From positions 404,325-468,324 of the forward strand of contig CACRSC010000001.1 in the NCBI GenBank assembly GCA_902651635.1: a stretch of DNA of 64,000 nt. The letters run 5' to 3'. A program made the position numbers and the translations under genes. Below are positions 1 through 17,096 of the stretch, one piece after another. Source of the DNA: Mastigamoeba balamuthi (taxonomy: Eukaryota > Evosea > Mastigamoebida > Mastigamoebidae). The notes beneath the pieces were generated by a model that searched no databases, was not told the DNA's origin, and worked only from the letters and a program-made list of their open reading frames with translations. Within the stretch, counting starts at the first letter, position 1. The number at the start of each line of letters is the position of its first letter.

Positions 1-2715
1 GATGCGATACCTGCGCGCAGTTGCGTAAGTCTTCACTGCCTCGCCATCCCCCTGTGGGCGCGTACTGTTCTGCTGGATCCTGGCCGAAGTCCCCGAGCCG
101 ACAGTGAACGGGATCTCCCAAGTGTAGGCGACGCTGCCCGATTCCCAGTCAATGACGCGGCCCTGCACGCTGCCGGAGATCGACGCGTTCTTGTCGTTGA
201 CGACATAGACAAACAGGTCGTCGCCCTTGTTGTAGACGCTGACGAGGAAAGAGCTGAAGAAGTTCTTGGCCCAGTTGTGCAGAATCTTCCAAGTCCCCGG
301 GAACTCGATCGACGACCAGCTGGGAGCCTCCCAGATCTGTTCCGCTCCGTAAGTTACACACCGGTGGAGCAGGGAGGAGCCTCACATCGTTGAGCTGCCA
401 GTACATGGCGCCCATGGTGTGCCCCTGCTCGGACTGGATCCTCCTGTAGTGCTCCGTCTGGGCCCTGTAGCACAGCGCCTGGTTGATCTGCGAGACGTAC
501 GCCAGGTCGTCGAACTTCTTCACGTGGTTCTGGCTGCTCGGCACGCTGAAGTGGCGCTGGATGGACGTCATCATCTGCTCCTGACCCTGCGGGTGGTGCT
601 GCCTCAGCAGCATGATCTCCGACATCCAGTCTGTTCGAATACGTGAGCACATATTTGCTTGCGAGGCAACTCGAGCGCTCACCGAGGTCGTCGACAGCAG
701 TGACACCCGAGAGGGTCTGCAGGCTCGGCATCGACTGGAACCCGTACTCGGAGGAGAACCTCGGGCGCGGGTACATCGACACGTCCATGCAGTCGCTGTT
801 GTAGTCGTAGAAGTGCACGTCGCCCCACAGCGGAGACCCGGCCTCGCCCCACCTCATGACGTACAGATCCTCCGAGGGGTTGTCCGCGAGAGCCATGTTG
901 CTGGGAGAGCTCGGCACGAACGGCCTGCTCGGATCCTCGCTGGCGATGACGGGGCGGATTGTGTCGATGTAGAGCTTGGCGTAGTCGACCGCGTAGAGCT
1001 TGGGGTTCGTGCGCGACTCCTCGTACCACTGGATGGCCCCCTCGTTCTCGTTGTTGGCGGCCCAGATGGCCAGCGAGGCGTGGGACGCCGCGCGGCGCAC
1101 GTTGTCGCGGACCTCCTGGGCGACGGTGTCGAGGAAGGTCTTGTCGCGCGGGTACATGGCGCAGGCGAACATGGCGTCGGCCCAGACCATGATTCCCAGC
1201 TCGTCGCACAGCTCGTAAAAGTCCTCGGACTGGTAGACGCCGCCACCCCAGATCCTGACGAAGTTCATGCCCGCCTCGGCCATGCTCTCCACGAGCCACC
1301 TGACGTCGTCCTTGGTGACGCGCGTCTCGTAGATGTCCACCGGGATGAAGTTGGCCCCCTTGGTCCAGACCTTGACGCCGTTGATGCGGAAGTAGAACGA
1401 CAGGCCCTGCTCGCCTGGGATCGGCTCCTGGACCACCTCGGCGGTGCGGAACCCGATCTTCTTGTCCATGCACGAGGACTCGCCCTCAGCGCCGTAGAAG
1501 CACGCCTGAACAAGGTACAGGGACCTCGTGTTGGGCCCGACGCCGTTGGGCCACCACAGCTGCACGGACGTCCTGGGGATCGAGAGCACGAGGTCGACGA
1601 CGTTCTCGCCGTCGCTCAGAGGCCCGACGTTGGCGGTCACGGTGAGCCCCCCGGCCAGCGTTACGGTGACCTTGCCGGTGGTGCCCACGACGCCCTGCAG
1701 GATGACACGCGCGCGGACATCGAAGCCGTCGGGGGTCGCCGTGACGGTGGGCGCGAACTCGGCGATGATGGCCTCGGAGAAGCCCACGAGCTTGATGTCC
1801 TTCCAGATGCCCGACGTCACAGTGCTCGGCCCCCAGTCCCTGCGAGCGAAGAGCGGTGACCATTGAGAGGGGTTGGAGGAGCGGAGCAACTGCGCACCAT
1901 CCGAAATTGCACTGCTCCTTGCGCACGAAGTTCCTGTAGGGGTCGCCAAAGACGATGCCGCGGTTGTCCTGTATCGGGTGTGTCAGGAGGCACACAACAG
2001 GAACAGGAGAGGGGAAGGCCGCTCACGGTGTACTTGTCGAAGGGGACCGAGTAGGGGTAGGCCGCAGCCCTCTCCCTCGCGTAGGTAGAGGCCGAGCGGA
2101 ATGCGACTTCAATGAAGTTCGAGTTGTTCTTGAGGGCGGTCTTGGCGTCGAAGAAATCTGGAATTCCTCTGTGAGACATAACCGGATTGAATAACGGGGG
2201 AGTGCTTGTGCTCACAGCGACGGAACATGTTGTCCGACGTCCCCACCGTCACGCCGTTGATCGACACGCGCGACACGGTGTCCAGGCCGTCGCACACCAG
2301 CAGGACCTGCGGGATTGCGGGCGAGCCGGTTAATTTCATTGCCGGTTTGGATGCGAGAGAGCCCCAGAGCCCCCCGGGGGGCGTCGTCGCCGGTCCGCAC
2401 CTTGCGGTTGTCGAGGAGGTCCGAGGGCGCGTCGAAGTAGCGGGAGAAGCCCCAGTCGGAGCGGCCGACCCACTCGAGCCTGTTGGCGTTGTCCCGCACG
2501 CGGACGTTGCCGATGACGCCCGCACGCTCGAGGGCCTCGTGCACGCAGCCGGGGACGCGGGCGGCGACGGGCTCGCTCGTGGCGTTGCGGACGGCCCACG
2601 AGTCGCCGGCGAGGTTCAGCTCGGCGGCGAGGCCGCGCGAGGGGTGCGTGATGTGGCGGTGCGTGACGGCCGACTGCGCCCCGAGGGCGAGCAGCAGCAG
2701 CAGAGCGAGCTGCAT
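1..2715 (-). CDS. Beta-mannosidase (GH2), 3' end cut off by window edge
   Basis: Lysosomal or secreted exo-enzyme removing terminal beta-mannose from N-glycan remnants and mannans. The ATG at 2713-2715 opens a signal peptide (MQLALLLLLALGAQS). The GH2 sugar-binding fold follows, with RRDWGPS and SGIWKDI typical of beta-mannosidases, then the TIM barrel. The acid/base Glu is in the NNENEGAIQWYEE stretch near 1040 and the nucleophile Glu in RFSSEYGFQSMPS near 750. Exons are interrupted by short introns. I could place exon 1 at 2401-2715, exon 2 starting at 2306, and a late intron at 337-385 that rejoins WQLND to IWEAPSW. The reading frame is still open at position 1, so the C-terminus lies outside the window. 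Family assignment is secure; not all splice sites were resolved. Confidence 0.93.
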
Positions 2716-3692
2716 GGTGTGGTTGGCTGGTGCGCTTGTCGAGCTCCTTTCGCTGAAAGAAAGGAAATGCTGGGATCAGTGATGTCAATCCCGGTGCTAT
2801 GACACGCGTTTTACAGGCTGTATGGAAATCCAACATGGCGTGTGACGACGAAGTTACACGGATCGGTGGATGTTTCACTGAACTCCGGCTGTTTATCTGA
2901 ACAACCGGTCTTGCCACTGGTGAAATCGTCGTCGCCGTCGCAACGGTGAGCAGAACAAGGGGGATACGGAGGGCGGAGACGGGCGGTGTTCCTTTCACTT
3001 CGAGCGAGCGAGAGTCAATTCGTGTCGGCCTGTGCGACCTCGCCATCTCGATCAACGGCGTGTTCCTGCTAGTGGCCGCCGGAGACCCTGAGGAGTGGTG
3101 CTTGCTTCTCTCTGAGCGCGACAAGTACACAGGGCTCAACTGCGCCTGCGGCATCGCTGCGTAGGAGCGGACCAACAACGTGGAGTTCGACGTGGACTCA
3201 GCTCACTCTCTGGTATGTCGGTCTGGGCGAGTTCGGTTGTCCGACACCCGAGATGACGAATACCTTTGAATTGCTGGCACCAGAGACAGGCAGGCGGCCT
3301 GAGATAACAGGGTGAATCTGTCTCTGGCCCAATCATGTGGAGGGATGGTCATTTACCCGGAAAAAATTGTTCGTTCATTTGCTGTCATACACCCCCGCGT
3401 ACTACTGCGGTGTGGTTTGTTAACAAAGGAGAGTTTTTTTCCAAGCGGGGATACGCAAATAATCCTCTGACAGTGCTGGTGTTGCTCCGCGGTGCAACCC
3501 AGCCCTGAACAACGCAACAACCCACTGCCCGCGTCTTCACTCCAGGGCGGCGCTGCTGGGACGGAACACTCTGTCCACACCTGTGAACTCAATTGAGTAG
3601 CAGCGCGCACCTGTGCCCATTCACGCAGTGCGCGCGTCCCAAAATGGGGGATGCCCACCCCCGCAAGCTGACGCAATCTCAAAGAGCAGTTC
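2716..3692. other. Intergenic region between beta-mannosidase and CK1-like kinase
   Basis: No recognisable gene, except a short open stretch on the + strand ending at 3164 that is listed separately. Composition is less GC-rich than the flanking exons. It should hold the beta-mannosidase promoter (near 2716-2900) and the 3' flank of the kinase. Confidence 0.5.
2946..3164 (+). CDS. Small hypothetical ORF, possibly a real gene or orphan exon
   Basis: A 72-codon frame ending in TAG at 3162-3164. Its second half has the strongly GC-ending codon usage of real exons here (GTC GGC CTG TGC GAC CTC GCC ATC). I recognise no family. The product has a hydrophobic middle (DLAISINGVFLLVAAG) and two Cys near the C-terminus. 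It could be the last exon of an unseen gene or a chance frame. The opposite strand is also open, which lowers confidence. Confidence 0.22.
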   Translation: MSRTRGIRRAETGGVPFTSSERESIRVGLCDLAISINGVFLLVAAGDPEEWCLLLSERDKYTGLNCACGIAA

Positions 3693-4839
3693 CTAGTCGT
3701 CAACTCTCTGGCCGCCATGCGCCCGCATGGCCTCCGAGAGTTGGTTGATCATACTGCTGTACGGCGCACGCTCCCCAAACCCAAGTCCCCTGCACCGAGT
3801 TAACAGCGCAGCAAGAACGCCTGTCCCGTCTCAGTGGTCTGCGTGCGCGTCAGGGCGAGCATTCTGTACCTGGGCAGTCCCGAGTGGCTTCTTCCACGTT
3901 CCTCTTGGCGGCCCTAACGGATCGCGCGTTGACAGCGTCGCTCCACGGCAGGCGCCCCCTCAGCAGGAAAACGAGCGCGAAAACGGCGCTTTCCAGATCG
4001 TCTCGCTGGGATGCGGCTGGGGAGATGGGGAGTGGGGTGGTGAGGGGACACGTGTCGCGAGGGAGGGTTGGCGTTTCAACGCACAGTGGCCCTCGTGGAC
4101 GTTGAGCGACATGAAGGCGGGTGTCCCAGTCAGTGCTTTACTCGCCAAGGAAGCCGCCGACAGATCTGGCAGAGGCCGCGACAGCCCAAAGTCGACCAGG
4201 TACAGGCGGCCACGCTCGGCGCGCCGGCCCATGACGAAATTCGCGGGCTTGACATCGCAGTGCAGGTACCCCGCCTCGTGAATGTTCCTCAGGCACTCGA
4301 TCTTCGCGAATGTGTAAGGAACGAACGCGAGTCCGTTAAAGACCATCTGCACGGCTAGGTGCAGCGTGGTGGATGCCGCGAGGCGGCCTCCGCAGTAGCG
4401 CCTGAGGTCCTCGAGGCTGGGACCCCTTTGGGCGCCGCGCGCGCAGGCGATCAGGGCGGGAAAAGGCGACGGGATTACAGCAGAGGCATCACGAGGGCCC
4501 TGTACTCGTCCTGGACGCCGAACCACTTGGGCGCGGGCACCCGCCCGGTGCCCGCGAGCGCCCTGAGCACCTCGTACTCGTTCTGCAGCTGGCGGGGGCT
4601 GCGCGTTCCGCGCTCTTCCTGTGCGCGCACTGGATTCTGAGTAATTTCTTGACTGTGTTCGCCTGCGCCTGTGACTGGTCCGATTGGAATACTGGTACCG
4701 CGGGGGCGCGCACCAGCTTGACCGCCGCGAGGGCGCCCGTCGCAAGGCTGCGGGCCGCGAACACAAGCCCGAACGAGCCCCGGCCGATCTGGCGCTGCAG
4801 AGCGTAGCGCCCCGCAACGACTGCGCACTGCTGGGGCAT
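3693..4839 (-). CDS. Casein kinase 1-like Ser/Thr protein kinase
   Basis: A compact CK1-superfamily kinase that is essentially only the catalytic domain. Visible parts are the Gly-rich loop IGRGSFGLVF, the lysine of AAVKL, the catalytic loop HCDVKPANFVMG and DFGLSR. CK1 hallmarks follow: GTPAFMSLNVHEG and, after an intron, RRDDLES-like RDDLESAVFALVFLLRG. The last intron is only about 40 nt (GTACAG...CTGAG). Splicing it joins DCP to DGTGVLAALLTRCRGLG and APYSSMINQLSEAM, the normal end of a CK1 domain, with TAG at 3693-3695. The start ATG is at 4837-4839. It is divergent from the PFOR gene, from which it is separated by about 930 bp. Substrates cannot be read from sequence. Confidence 0.85.
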
Positions 4840-5768
4840 TCTGAGTTATGTCACAAAAACACCAAGGAAAAAAGCAGGAGATCCCGCCGCCGCTGCGAAG
4901 CCTGAAAAATAGCCAGGAGCCGACCACTGGCGATGTAGAAGCGGGCGCCAGTGTCGCCGGCGCGGAGGGCACGGGGAGCGCTGGCTGGGACCCTCGGAGC
5001 CAACGCCGCGCAGCTCGCGCCAGAGGAGGAGGGGCTGAGCCCAATGTACGGGCAGGCCAAGCAAGAACCCCCGACGTGTCTACGGAAGGGGGTGGGCTCT
5101 CTCTGGCACTGCCCCGCCGCCTCGCTCACCTACACGCGGCGCGCTCGCTCCCGCAGCCCTCGTGGTCGGCCTACCTTCTACTCTCGGCGCCCGAAGGTGG
5201 CGGTGCGCGTCTATCTGGTGGTCGGTTTTACGCACCGGTGGCAGTGACACGTACACACACACAGCGATCGGCTCATTCGCCTGGCTTCTCCGGCACGGGC
5301 GCCAAGGACGCCCTCGCGCCGCGGGATCTGGTGGGGGAGCGTGGTTCCGGCATTAGGGGGTGTTCTCGTAGGTTGTGTGCGCTGTGAACCAGGGAGCTGT
5401 GGTGGTGAACGAGATCATGCTGGGGTCGGGCGTCCGGCGGGCGTGGCGCCCGAGCACGCACTGGCAGTGCTCGGGGGGCAGAGAGCACCACAGGGTGGCG
5501 GGCGACGGGTCAGTTCAGACGGCCCGCTGTGGTGACTCAGGCGTGAATAGCACTCCGGGTGTGTGCGCACCGGAGCAGGATTAACATCACGGAACATTGC
5601 GGAAGATTTATCAACGCCTTTTTCTGTGACGTTCTATCGACGTCAAAGCCCGATTATCGGGACCCACTCTTCTTTGTTATCTCTGTCTAAGCAACACCTC
5701 CCCAAAAACAGCTCTCTTATTTTAAGACGGGTGTCGTTCAGTCCGCCGAAACACTCGCACACCAGACC
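4840..5768. promoter_or_regulatory. Divergent intergenic region (CK1-like kinase / PFOR fusion)
   Basis: About 930 bp between two divergent start codons. No supported coding sequence is seen, although several short frames are open on both strands. It must contain both promoters. I found no convincing TATA box. The last 150 bp before the PFOR start are AT-richer and pyrimidine-rich. Confidence 0.45.
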
Positions 5769-11258
<5,490 letters not shown>

Positions 11259-12143
11259 GCGTCCCCGCTCGGTTTCAGGAGCCTGAGTGACACGCCCGTC
11301 TCTGTTCTTAATTATCCTGCTGGCACGGGCTTGTGAACTGGGTCAGATGTCCTCAGACAAGAAACAGTGCACACCAATACAGTTTCTTTTTTTATGTGCA
11401 AGCAAACCGAGTCCTGCGTGTGTCTCTTCGTCTTTGACTTCCCTTGTGCACTGGTGTTCACTCAGCGCGAACTCGTTTTGTTGGATTGACCGCGCTCTTC
11501 GGTGCGATTTTTCTGGAGGGGATGAAGACTAGAAGTCCGTTGACTCTGAACAGGTTTTTCCTTACATGCGTGTACAGTCATTGGCCTGGGAGAACGTGCG
11601 AACTGACTGACTAATCGTTGACCGTTTCCTCCACAGCTTTGAATCCCTGTTCCTTCTGGCCGGGGAGTCCGGAGGGCGACGAAATGGTTCGCTCCTGGTG
11701 GCGGGCTGCGCACGGCCCGGTGGGGACGCGCTCCGGGCAAGCCCTGCAGACAGGGATGCGAGCGACGATACCTGCACTTTTTCTCATTCTCGGGTATTTC
11801 TCTCGTCTGTCAGAAGAATCTAGGCAGATGACATCAGCTGAAGGGCCTTTTTTAAACAAAGGACCTCGAGACCACAAGGGCCCGACGTTTCTCTGCGCAA
11901 ACTCCGCACGCACGCACAAGATGGCCGCTGATCCCAGGGAATCGACGTGCGCTCCTACTCCGTTGCTGCCCGCTGCCCTCGCACTGCGCGCGGATGGCTG
12001 TTCGAGCGTCCTTATTTTGTTGTTTTCCTTTCGTTCGCGGCAGATACGGGGATCTTTTCTGACATCACCAGGTTCTGCGTCTGCTCCCCTCTTTTCGTTG
12101 TTGGCTACACGCTAAAGCGTATTCAACACCGTTGTCCCTAACG
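11259..12143. other. Intergenic region downstream of PFOR fusion
   Basis: About 885 bp between two + strand genes. No supported gene. It contains T-rich tracts near 11385-11395 and 11505, plausible for the PFOR 3' UTR, and a pyrimidine-rich stretch before the SHMT start. Open frames here lack family similarity and exon-like codon usage. Confidence 0.5.
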
Positions 12144-13782
12144 ATGCTCGCTCGCACGTCGGTCTTCTCGGGCTCGATCTGCCCGTCGGTCCTGCCCTTT
12201 GCTCGCCCCTCGTCGTCCGCCAGTTTCCTCCCCGTGCGAGCCGATTTCTCCGCTTCCCCCCACCTGCTACTTTTATTCATTTACGCTGACGTCGGGGTCA
12301 CCCCCCTCCGTGCGAGCAGAATGCCAAGTCTCTGGCCGAGGCGGACCCGGAGCTGCACGAGATCATCGTCAAGGAGGAGAAGCGCCAGCGCCGCGGCCTC
12401 GAGATGATCGCGTCGGAGAACTTCTGCTCGCGCGCGGTCCGCGAGGCCAACGGCACCCGCCTGACCGACAAGTACGCCGAGGGCTACCCCGGCGCGAGGT
12501 ACTACGGCGGCAACCACTTCATCGACGAGAGCGAGCGCCTGTGCCAGAAGCGCGCGCTGCAGGCGTACCGCCTGAACCCCGAGGAGTGGGGCGTCAACGT
12601 GCAGCCGCTCTCGGGCTCGCCGGCCAACCTCGCCGTCTACACGGCCCTGCTCCAGCCCCACGACCGCATCATGGGCCTCGACCTGCCCCACGGTGGCCAG
12701 TGCGTTCCGCCCACTTCGCGCTTTCCCGGTGCGATATTTCCTCAAATATCTCACCGGCGTATCTGCTGCGGAAATCTCTTCCCCCCCGCAGCCTGACCCA
12801 CGGCTACATGACCGCCAAGAAGCGCGTGTCGGCCACGTCGGTGTTCTGGGAGTCGATGCCGTACCACGTGTCGGCCGAGACTGGCCGCATCGACTACGAC
12901 GAGATGGAGAAGCTCGCGTCGTTCTTCCGCCCCAAGCTGCTGATCTGCGGCGCCAGCGCGTACCCGCGCGAGTTCGAGTTCCAGCGCTTCCGCAAGGCCG
13001 CCGACGCCGTCGGCGCGCTGCTGATGTGCGACATGGCGCACATCGGCGGGCTGGTCGCCGCCCAGGAGCACACGTCGCCGTTTGACTTCTGCGACGTTGT
13101 GACGACGACGACGCACAAGACGCTGCGCGGCCCGCGCTCGGGCATCATCTTCTTCCGCAAGGGCGTCAGGTCGGTCGACGCCAAGACGGGCAAGCCCATC
13201 ATGTGGGACCTCGAGGAGAGGATCAACAGCGCCGTCTTCCCCGGCCTGCAGGGCGGCCCCCACGAGCACACGATCGCCGGCGTCTCGACGGCGCTGCGCG
13301 AGGCCATGACGCCCGAGTTCAAGGCCTACGCGCACCAGATCAAGCTCAACTGCAGGCGCATGGCCGAGGTGCTCATGGCGCACGGCTACGACCTCGTCAC
13401 GGGCGGCACGGACAACCACCTGATCCTCGTCGACCTCCGCAGCAAGAACATCGACGGCGCGCGTGCCGAGCGCGTGCTCGACCGCGCGGGCATCACCGTC
13501 AACAAGAACTCGGTCCCCGGCGACCTGCGCCCGTTCGTCCCCGGCGGCCTGCGCATCGGCACCCCGGCGCTGACGACCCGCGGCCTGAACGAGGCCGACT
13601 TCACCAAGGTCGCCGAGTTCATCCACCGCGCCATTGTCATCGCGCTCGAGTTCAACAAGAACCCCGAGGTCCAGAAGTCGCTGCAGAAGTTCTACGAGCA
13701 GCTCGACGCCAACATGCCCGAGGAGCTCAGGCAGCTCAACAAGGAGGTCGAGGAGTTCGCCCTCTCGTTCCCCATGCCGTAA
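12144..13782 (+). CDS. Serine hydroxymethyltransferase, probably targeted to a mitochondrion-related organelle
   Basis: PLP enzyme interconverting serine plus tetrahydrofolate with glycine plus 5,10-methylene-THF. Three exons in phase (12144-12233, 12320-12699, 12792-13782) give 486 aa. SHMT hallmarks: [29 protein letters not shown], and the PLP-lysine motif [15 protein letters not shown] near 13090-13140. Exon 1 encodes 30 residues ([11 protein letters not shown]...) rich in Arg and Ser, lacking acidic residues, with no counterpart in cytosolic SHMTs. It reads as a matrix-type presequence. Its use depends on the intron 12234-12319 (GTGCGA...AGCAG), whose ends match others here. Intron 2 carries a hairpin, listed separately. 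The gene sits between the PFOR fusion and eIF2B epsilon with no sign of a functional cluster. Confidence 0.95.
12726..12757. repeat. Inverted repeat (hairpin) inside SHMT intron 2
   Basis: CCGGTGCGATATTT at 12726-12739 pairs with AAATATCTCACCGG at 12744-12757, 13 of 14 bases, across a 4-nt loop. It sits within the 92-nt intron, upstream of the pyrimidine-rich acceptor. Confidence 0.8.
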
Positions 13783-14089
13783 AGCGCGGACGGGGATGGC
13801 AGGCGCGGGATGCGAATGCACGCATTCCTCCTTTACTTTCCTTTCCTCTCCCCTCTCCTGAGCGAGACTTGCTGTTCTCTGCCCGAGGAGCGCTCGCTTA
13901 GATCCTTTGCTTAAACAGTCAATACAAATGAGAAGCACCTGTTGCTCCGACGTCGTTCGCGTGGCACCTGGTGTCAGTAATGTAAGAGATCTCCGTCCAA
14001 ATATCCCCAGGATAAGATATTCGCATCTTTTCGCGCGGCGCGCTACAGAAAATCAAGCGACCCTTTTTGTGGAGCGTTTGTTGTGCCGA
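13783..14089. other. Intergenic region between SHMT and eIF2B epsilon
   Basis: About 307 bp. Nothing coding recognised. It holds the SHMT 3' flank and the eIF2B epsilon promoter. It is locally AT-richer, with ATATCC and GATATTC near 14000-14025. Confidence 0.5.
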
Positions 14090-17009
14090 ATGAGCAAGCA
14101 GCAGGGCAAGGGCCACAAGGGCGACAAGGCCGCCGCAGCGTCTCTCCAGGAGGACCTCCGCGTCAAGGAGAAGCTGCAGGCCATCGTGATCGCCGACACG
14201 TTTGAGCAGCGCTTCTCGCCGCTCACCGCCGGCACGTCACCGTGTCTGCTGCGCCTGGCGAACGTGCCGGTAATCGACTACACCCTCGAGCTCCTGGCGT
14301 CCAGCGGGGTGCAGGAGATCTTCGCGGCGTGCTACCACCAGGCGGACCAGCTCGCGGCTTACATCAAGTTCGAGAGATTCCCCGCTGACGTCAAGGGGGA
14401 AAGATATCTTTGCTCACCAATCGTGTGGCCCGGTTGCGTGTCACGCCCACCACTTCCCCCCCCGCTCGCAGGGCGTCGCCCAAGTGGTCGACGATGGTGA
14501 CGGTCGTAGAGGTCGCCGAGGCCAGCAGCGCGGGTGACCTCGTGCGCGAGGTCTTCAACAGGAACCTCATCACCACCACCGACTTCATCCTCGTACGCCA
14601 CCGCAGGGCACCCCACGGAATCCAGAACTCCAGCAGAGATAGATATTTCCGGGGAGTTCTGGATTCCTCCCAGGCAAAATATCTCACACGTCCCCCGTCC
14701 CGTCGCAGGTCCACGGCGACGTTGTGTCGAACGTGAGGCTGGACGCGGTCCTGGAGGAGCACAAGAAGCGCCGCGAGAAGGACAAGCGGTGCGTGATGAC
14801 GATGGTGATGTCGCGGGCGGCGCCGCGCCACCCGTGCCGGTCGCTCGAGGACGAGACGACCGTCGCGCTGGACGCGGCCACGGGCATGCTGCTGCACTAC
14901 GACAGCGCCGCCTCGGAGCCCTCGGTCGAGGTCGACAGCGACGTCTTCGAGCAGCACGCCTGCGTGAGCGTGCGCTACGACCTGGTGGACTGCGGCGTGG
15001 CCGTGTGCTCGCAGGAGGTCCTCGTCCAGTTTGTCGACAACTTCGACTACGCAGGCCTCGCGCCCGACTTCATCAAGGGCACGCTCTACCACTCGGACAT
15101 CCTCAACTACAAGCTCTTTGTCCACGTGCACGACGCCTACGCCGCCCGCGCCAGGGACCTGCGCACGTACTGCGCTGTCAGGTTCGCTGCCTGCCTGATA
15201 TCTCGAGCACGGGGAATCCAGATTCCGGTTCCCGATTCTCGGATCAGGACGCTGGGCAGATATTCCTGCTGCTCGGGCAGCAGAGGCACGCAACTGACTG
15301 GCCGTGCTCCCGCAGCAAGGACCTGCTGAGGAGGTGGGTCTACCCGATCGTGCCCGAGATGAACATGACGGGCACGACGAGCTACGCCATCTCGAGGAAC
15401 CTCGTGTACAAGGACCAGGGCTTCAAGACCGCCCGCGACGCCAAGCTCGAGCGCGAGGTGATGGTCGGCTCCAACACCAGCGTCGGCCCCGCCGTCTTCA
15501 TCACGCACTCGATCATCGGCAGCGACTGCAGCATCGGCAGCAACGCGAGGATCACCGTGCGGCTCACCCGCTTCTCGCAGCGAAACCCGACAAACGCCGC
15601 CCTTCTGACGCGGTGGGAAACACGCAAAATAATACCCGATGGGCGCGCACGCAGGGGTCGTTTATCGGAGCGGGTGTCGTCATTGGGCAGAACGTGACCG
15701 TCGTCGACTCGATCGTTGGCGACGGGGCGCTGCTGCTGGACGGCGCCACTGTGCAGCAGGGTTGCATCATCGGCCCCAAGGTCTGCACTGCCCGCGGCCC
15801 TCCATCCCTCTCTCCTGCCCTGCCAACGCCCTCCTGACCGCGCTCTCGGCCACTGCCCCTGCGCAGACGGTGGTGGGCAAGGGGTTCACTGTGGAGGCCA
15901 AGACGAAGCTCATTGGGTGGGAGGAGGGCGAGGAGCTCGGCGACGACGCCGAGGGCACCGTCGAGAACATCTCCCTGGGCGACGGCGGCCGCGGCTGGAA
16001 GTTTGTCGACAGCGACAACGTCCCCACCACCAACACCCTTGGTGGGCTCAGCCCCGACCCCGCCTGCTCGCTCAGCAGCTGACCGGCGCTGCTCCTCCCG
16101 CTGCAGTGCGCGTCCCCGAGGACGAGGCGATACCGCAGGAGGAGGAAGAGGAGGAGGAGCAGGAGGAGGAGGAGTCGGGCGACGAGTCGAGCGACAGCTA
16201 CCACGACGACGTGATCGACGGCTCCGAGTCGGACGACGAGAGCGAGGCGTCGGACGACGAGGAGTTTGAGAGGTTCCAGGTCGAGGTCAGCGACCTCTGC
16301 GACGACGCCATGGCCGGCGACTGCCCGCAGCGCGAGTTCGAGCTGCAGATCAACAGCCTGCGCTTCACCTACAACCTCACCGCCAGGGACTGTCAGTGCC
16401 CAGGAGGCCGAACGAGCACCCCCACTCACGCGGCTCGCCTCAGGTGCCAAGGCTGTCATCCGCCACCTGGTGACGAGGGGAGCTGAGGGCAAGACGGGCC
16501 AGAAGGAGATTGTCGCTGGCATCCGTTCGGTTCGACGACTGCTCCCCAGCAACGCAGTGCACAACTGGGACTGACTTTGACTGGCCATCCCAGATGTTGA
16601 AGAAGCACTCGCACCTCACGCAGCGCTACATCTCGTCTGAGTCGCCTGAGAACGAGCAGTCGGACATGCTTTGCAACATCCAGGTTTGCCGCTGCCTCGT
16701 GCTTTTAGCGAGTCCGGACTGAAGAGTCCTCCGCTCGCAGGACTATTGCCGCAAGAGCGCGGAACTCAAGCCCGCGTTCCCGTTCATCATGCACGCGCTG
16801 TACGATTGCGACATCGTGAACGAGGGGGCCATCTTCGGGTGGGAGGCCGTCCAAAAGGGCCCTGACGCCAAGCCCGACGCCCAGGAGTTCTTGTCCCTGG
16901 TAAGACAAAACAAACCCCGAAGTCGCTGCTGGCCACACTAACAAACTGCGTGCAGAGCTCCAAGCTTCTCGAGTGGCTGCGGACCGCCGACGAGGAAGAC
17001 GACGATTAA
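14090..17009 (+). CDS. Translation initiation factor eIF2B subunit epsilon
   Basis: Catalytic subunit of the guanine-nucleotide exchange factor that recharges eIF2 with GTP. The start ATG at 14090 follows a short basic leader (MSKQQGKGHKGDK). The nucleotidyltransferase-like domain begins LQAIVIADTFEQRFSPLT and runs over VPVIDYTLELL and TTTDFILV/HGDVVSNVRL. Left-handed beta-helix hexapeptides follow (GSFIGAGVVIGQNVTVVDS). An acidic linker of Glu/Asp/Ser lies near 16130-16265. The C-terminal W2/HEAT catalytic domain ends in SKLLEWLRTADEEDDD. At least eight introns are visible, several with palindromic AT-rich cores. The family match is collinear over the whole length. It converges on kinesin-9, whose stop codon is 88 bp away. 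Confidence 0.92.
14617..14667. repeat. Perfect 15-bp inverted repeat in an eIF2B epsilon intron
   Basis: GGAATCCAGAACTCC at 14617-14631 is exactly complementary to GGAGTTCTGGATTCC at 14653-14667. The 21-nt spacer contains GATAGATATTTCC. The whole unit lies in the intron between the TTTDFILV and HGDVVSN exons. Confidence 0.9.
15190..15265. repeat. Palindromic AT-rich cluster in a second eIF2B epsilon intron
   Basis: This intron holds GGAATCCAGATTCC, two 6-nt complementary arms around CA. CCTGATATCTCGAG at its start faces CTCGGATCAGG downstream, and a further GATATTCC lies near 15260. The vocabulary (GGAATC, GATTC, GATATC) is the same as in the previous intron of this gene. Confidence 0.65.
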
Positions 17010-17096
17010 ACAACAGCACCCAAACGCCAAAGCAATCAAATGCCCAAGTTAACCCACGCAGGCAGCGCCGGACACCACACGAGCCAAGCATGTTTG

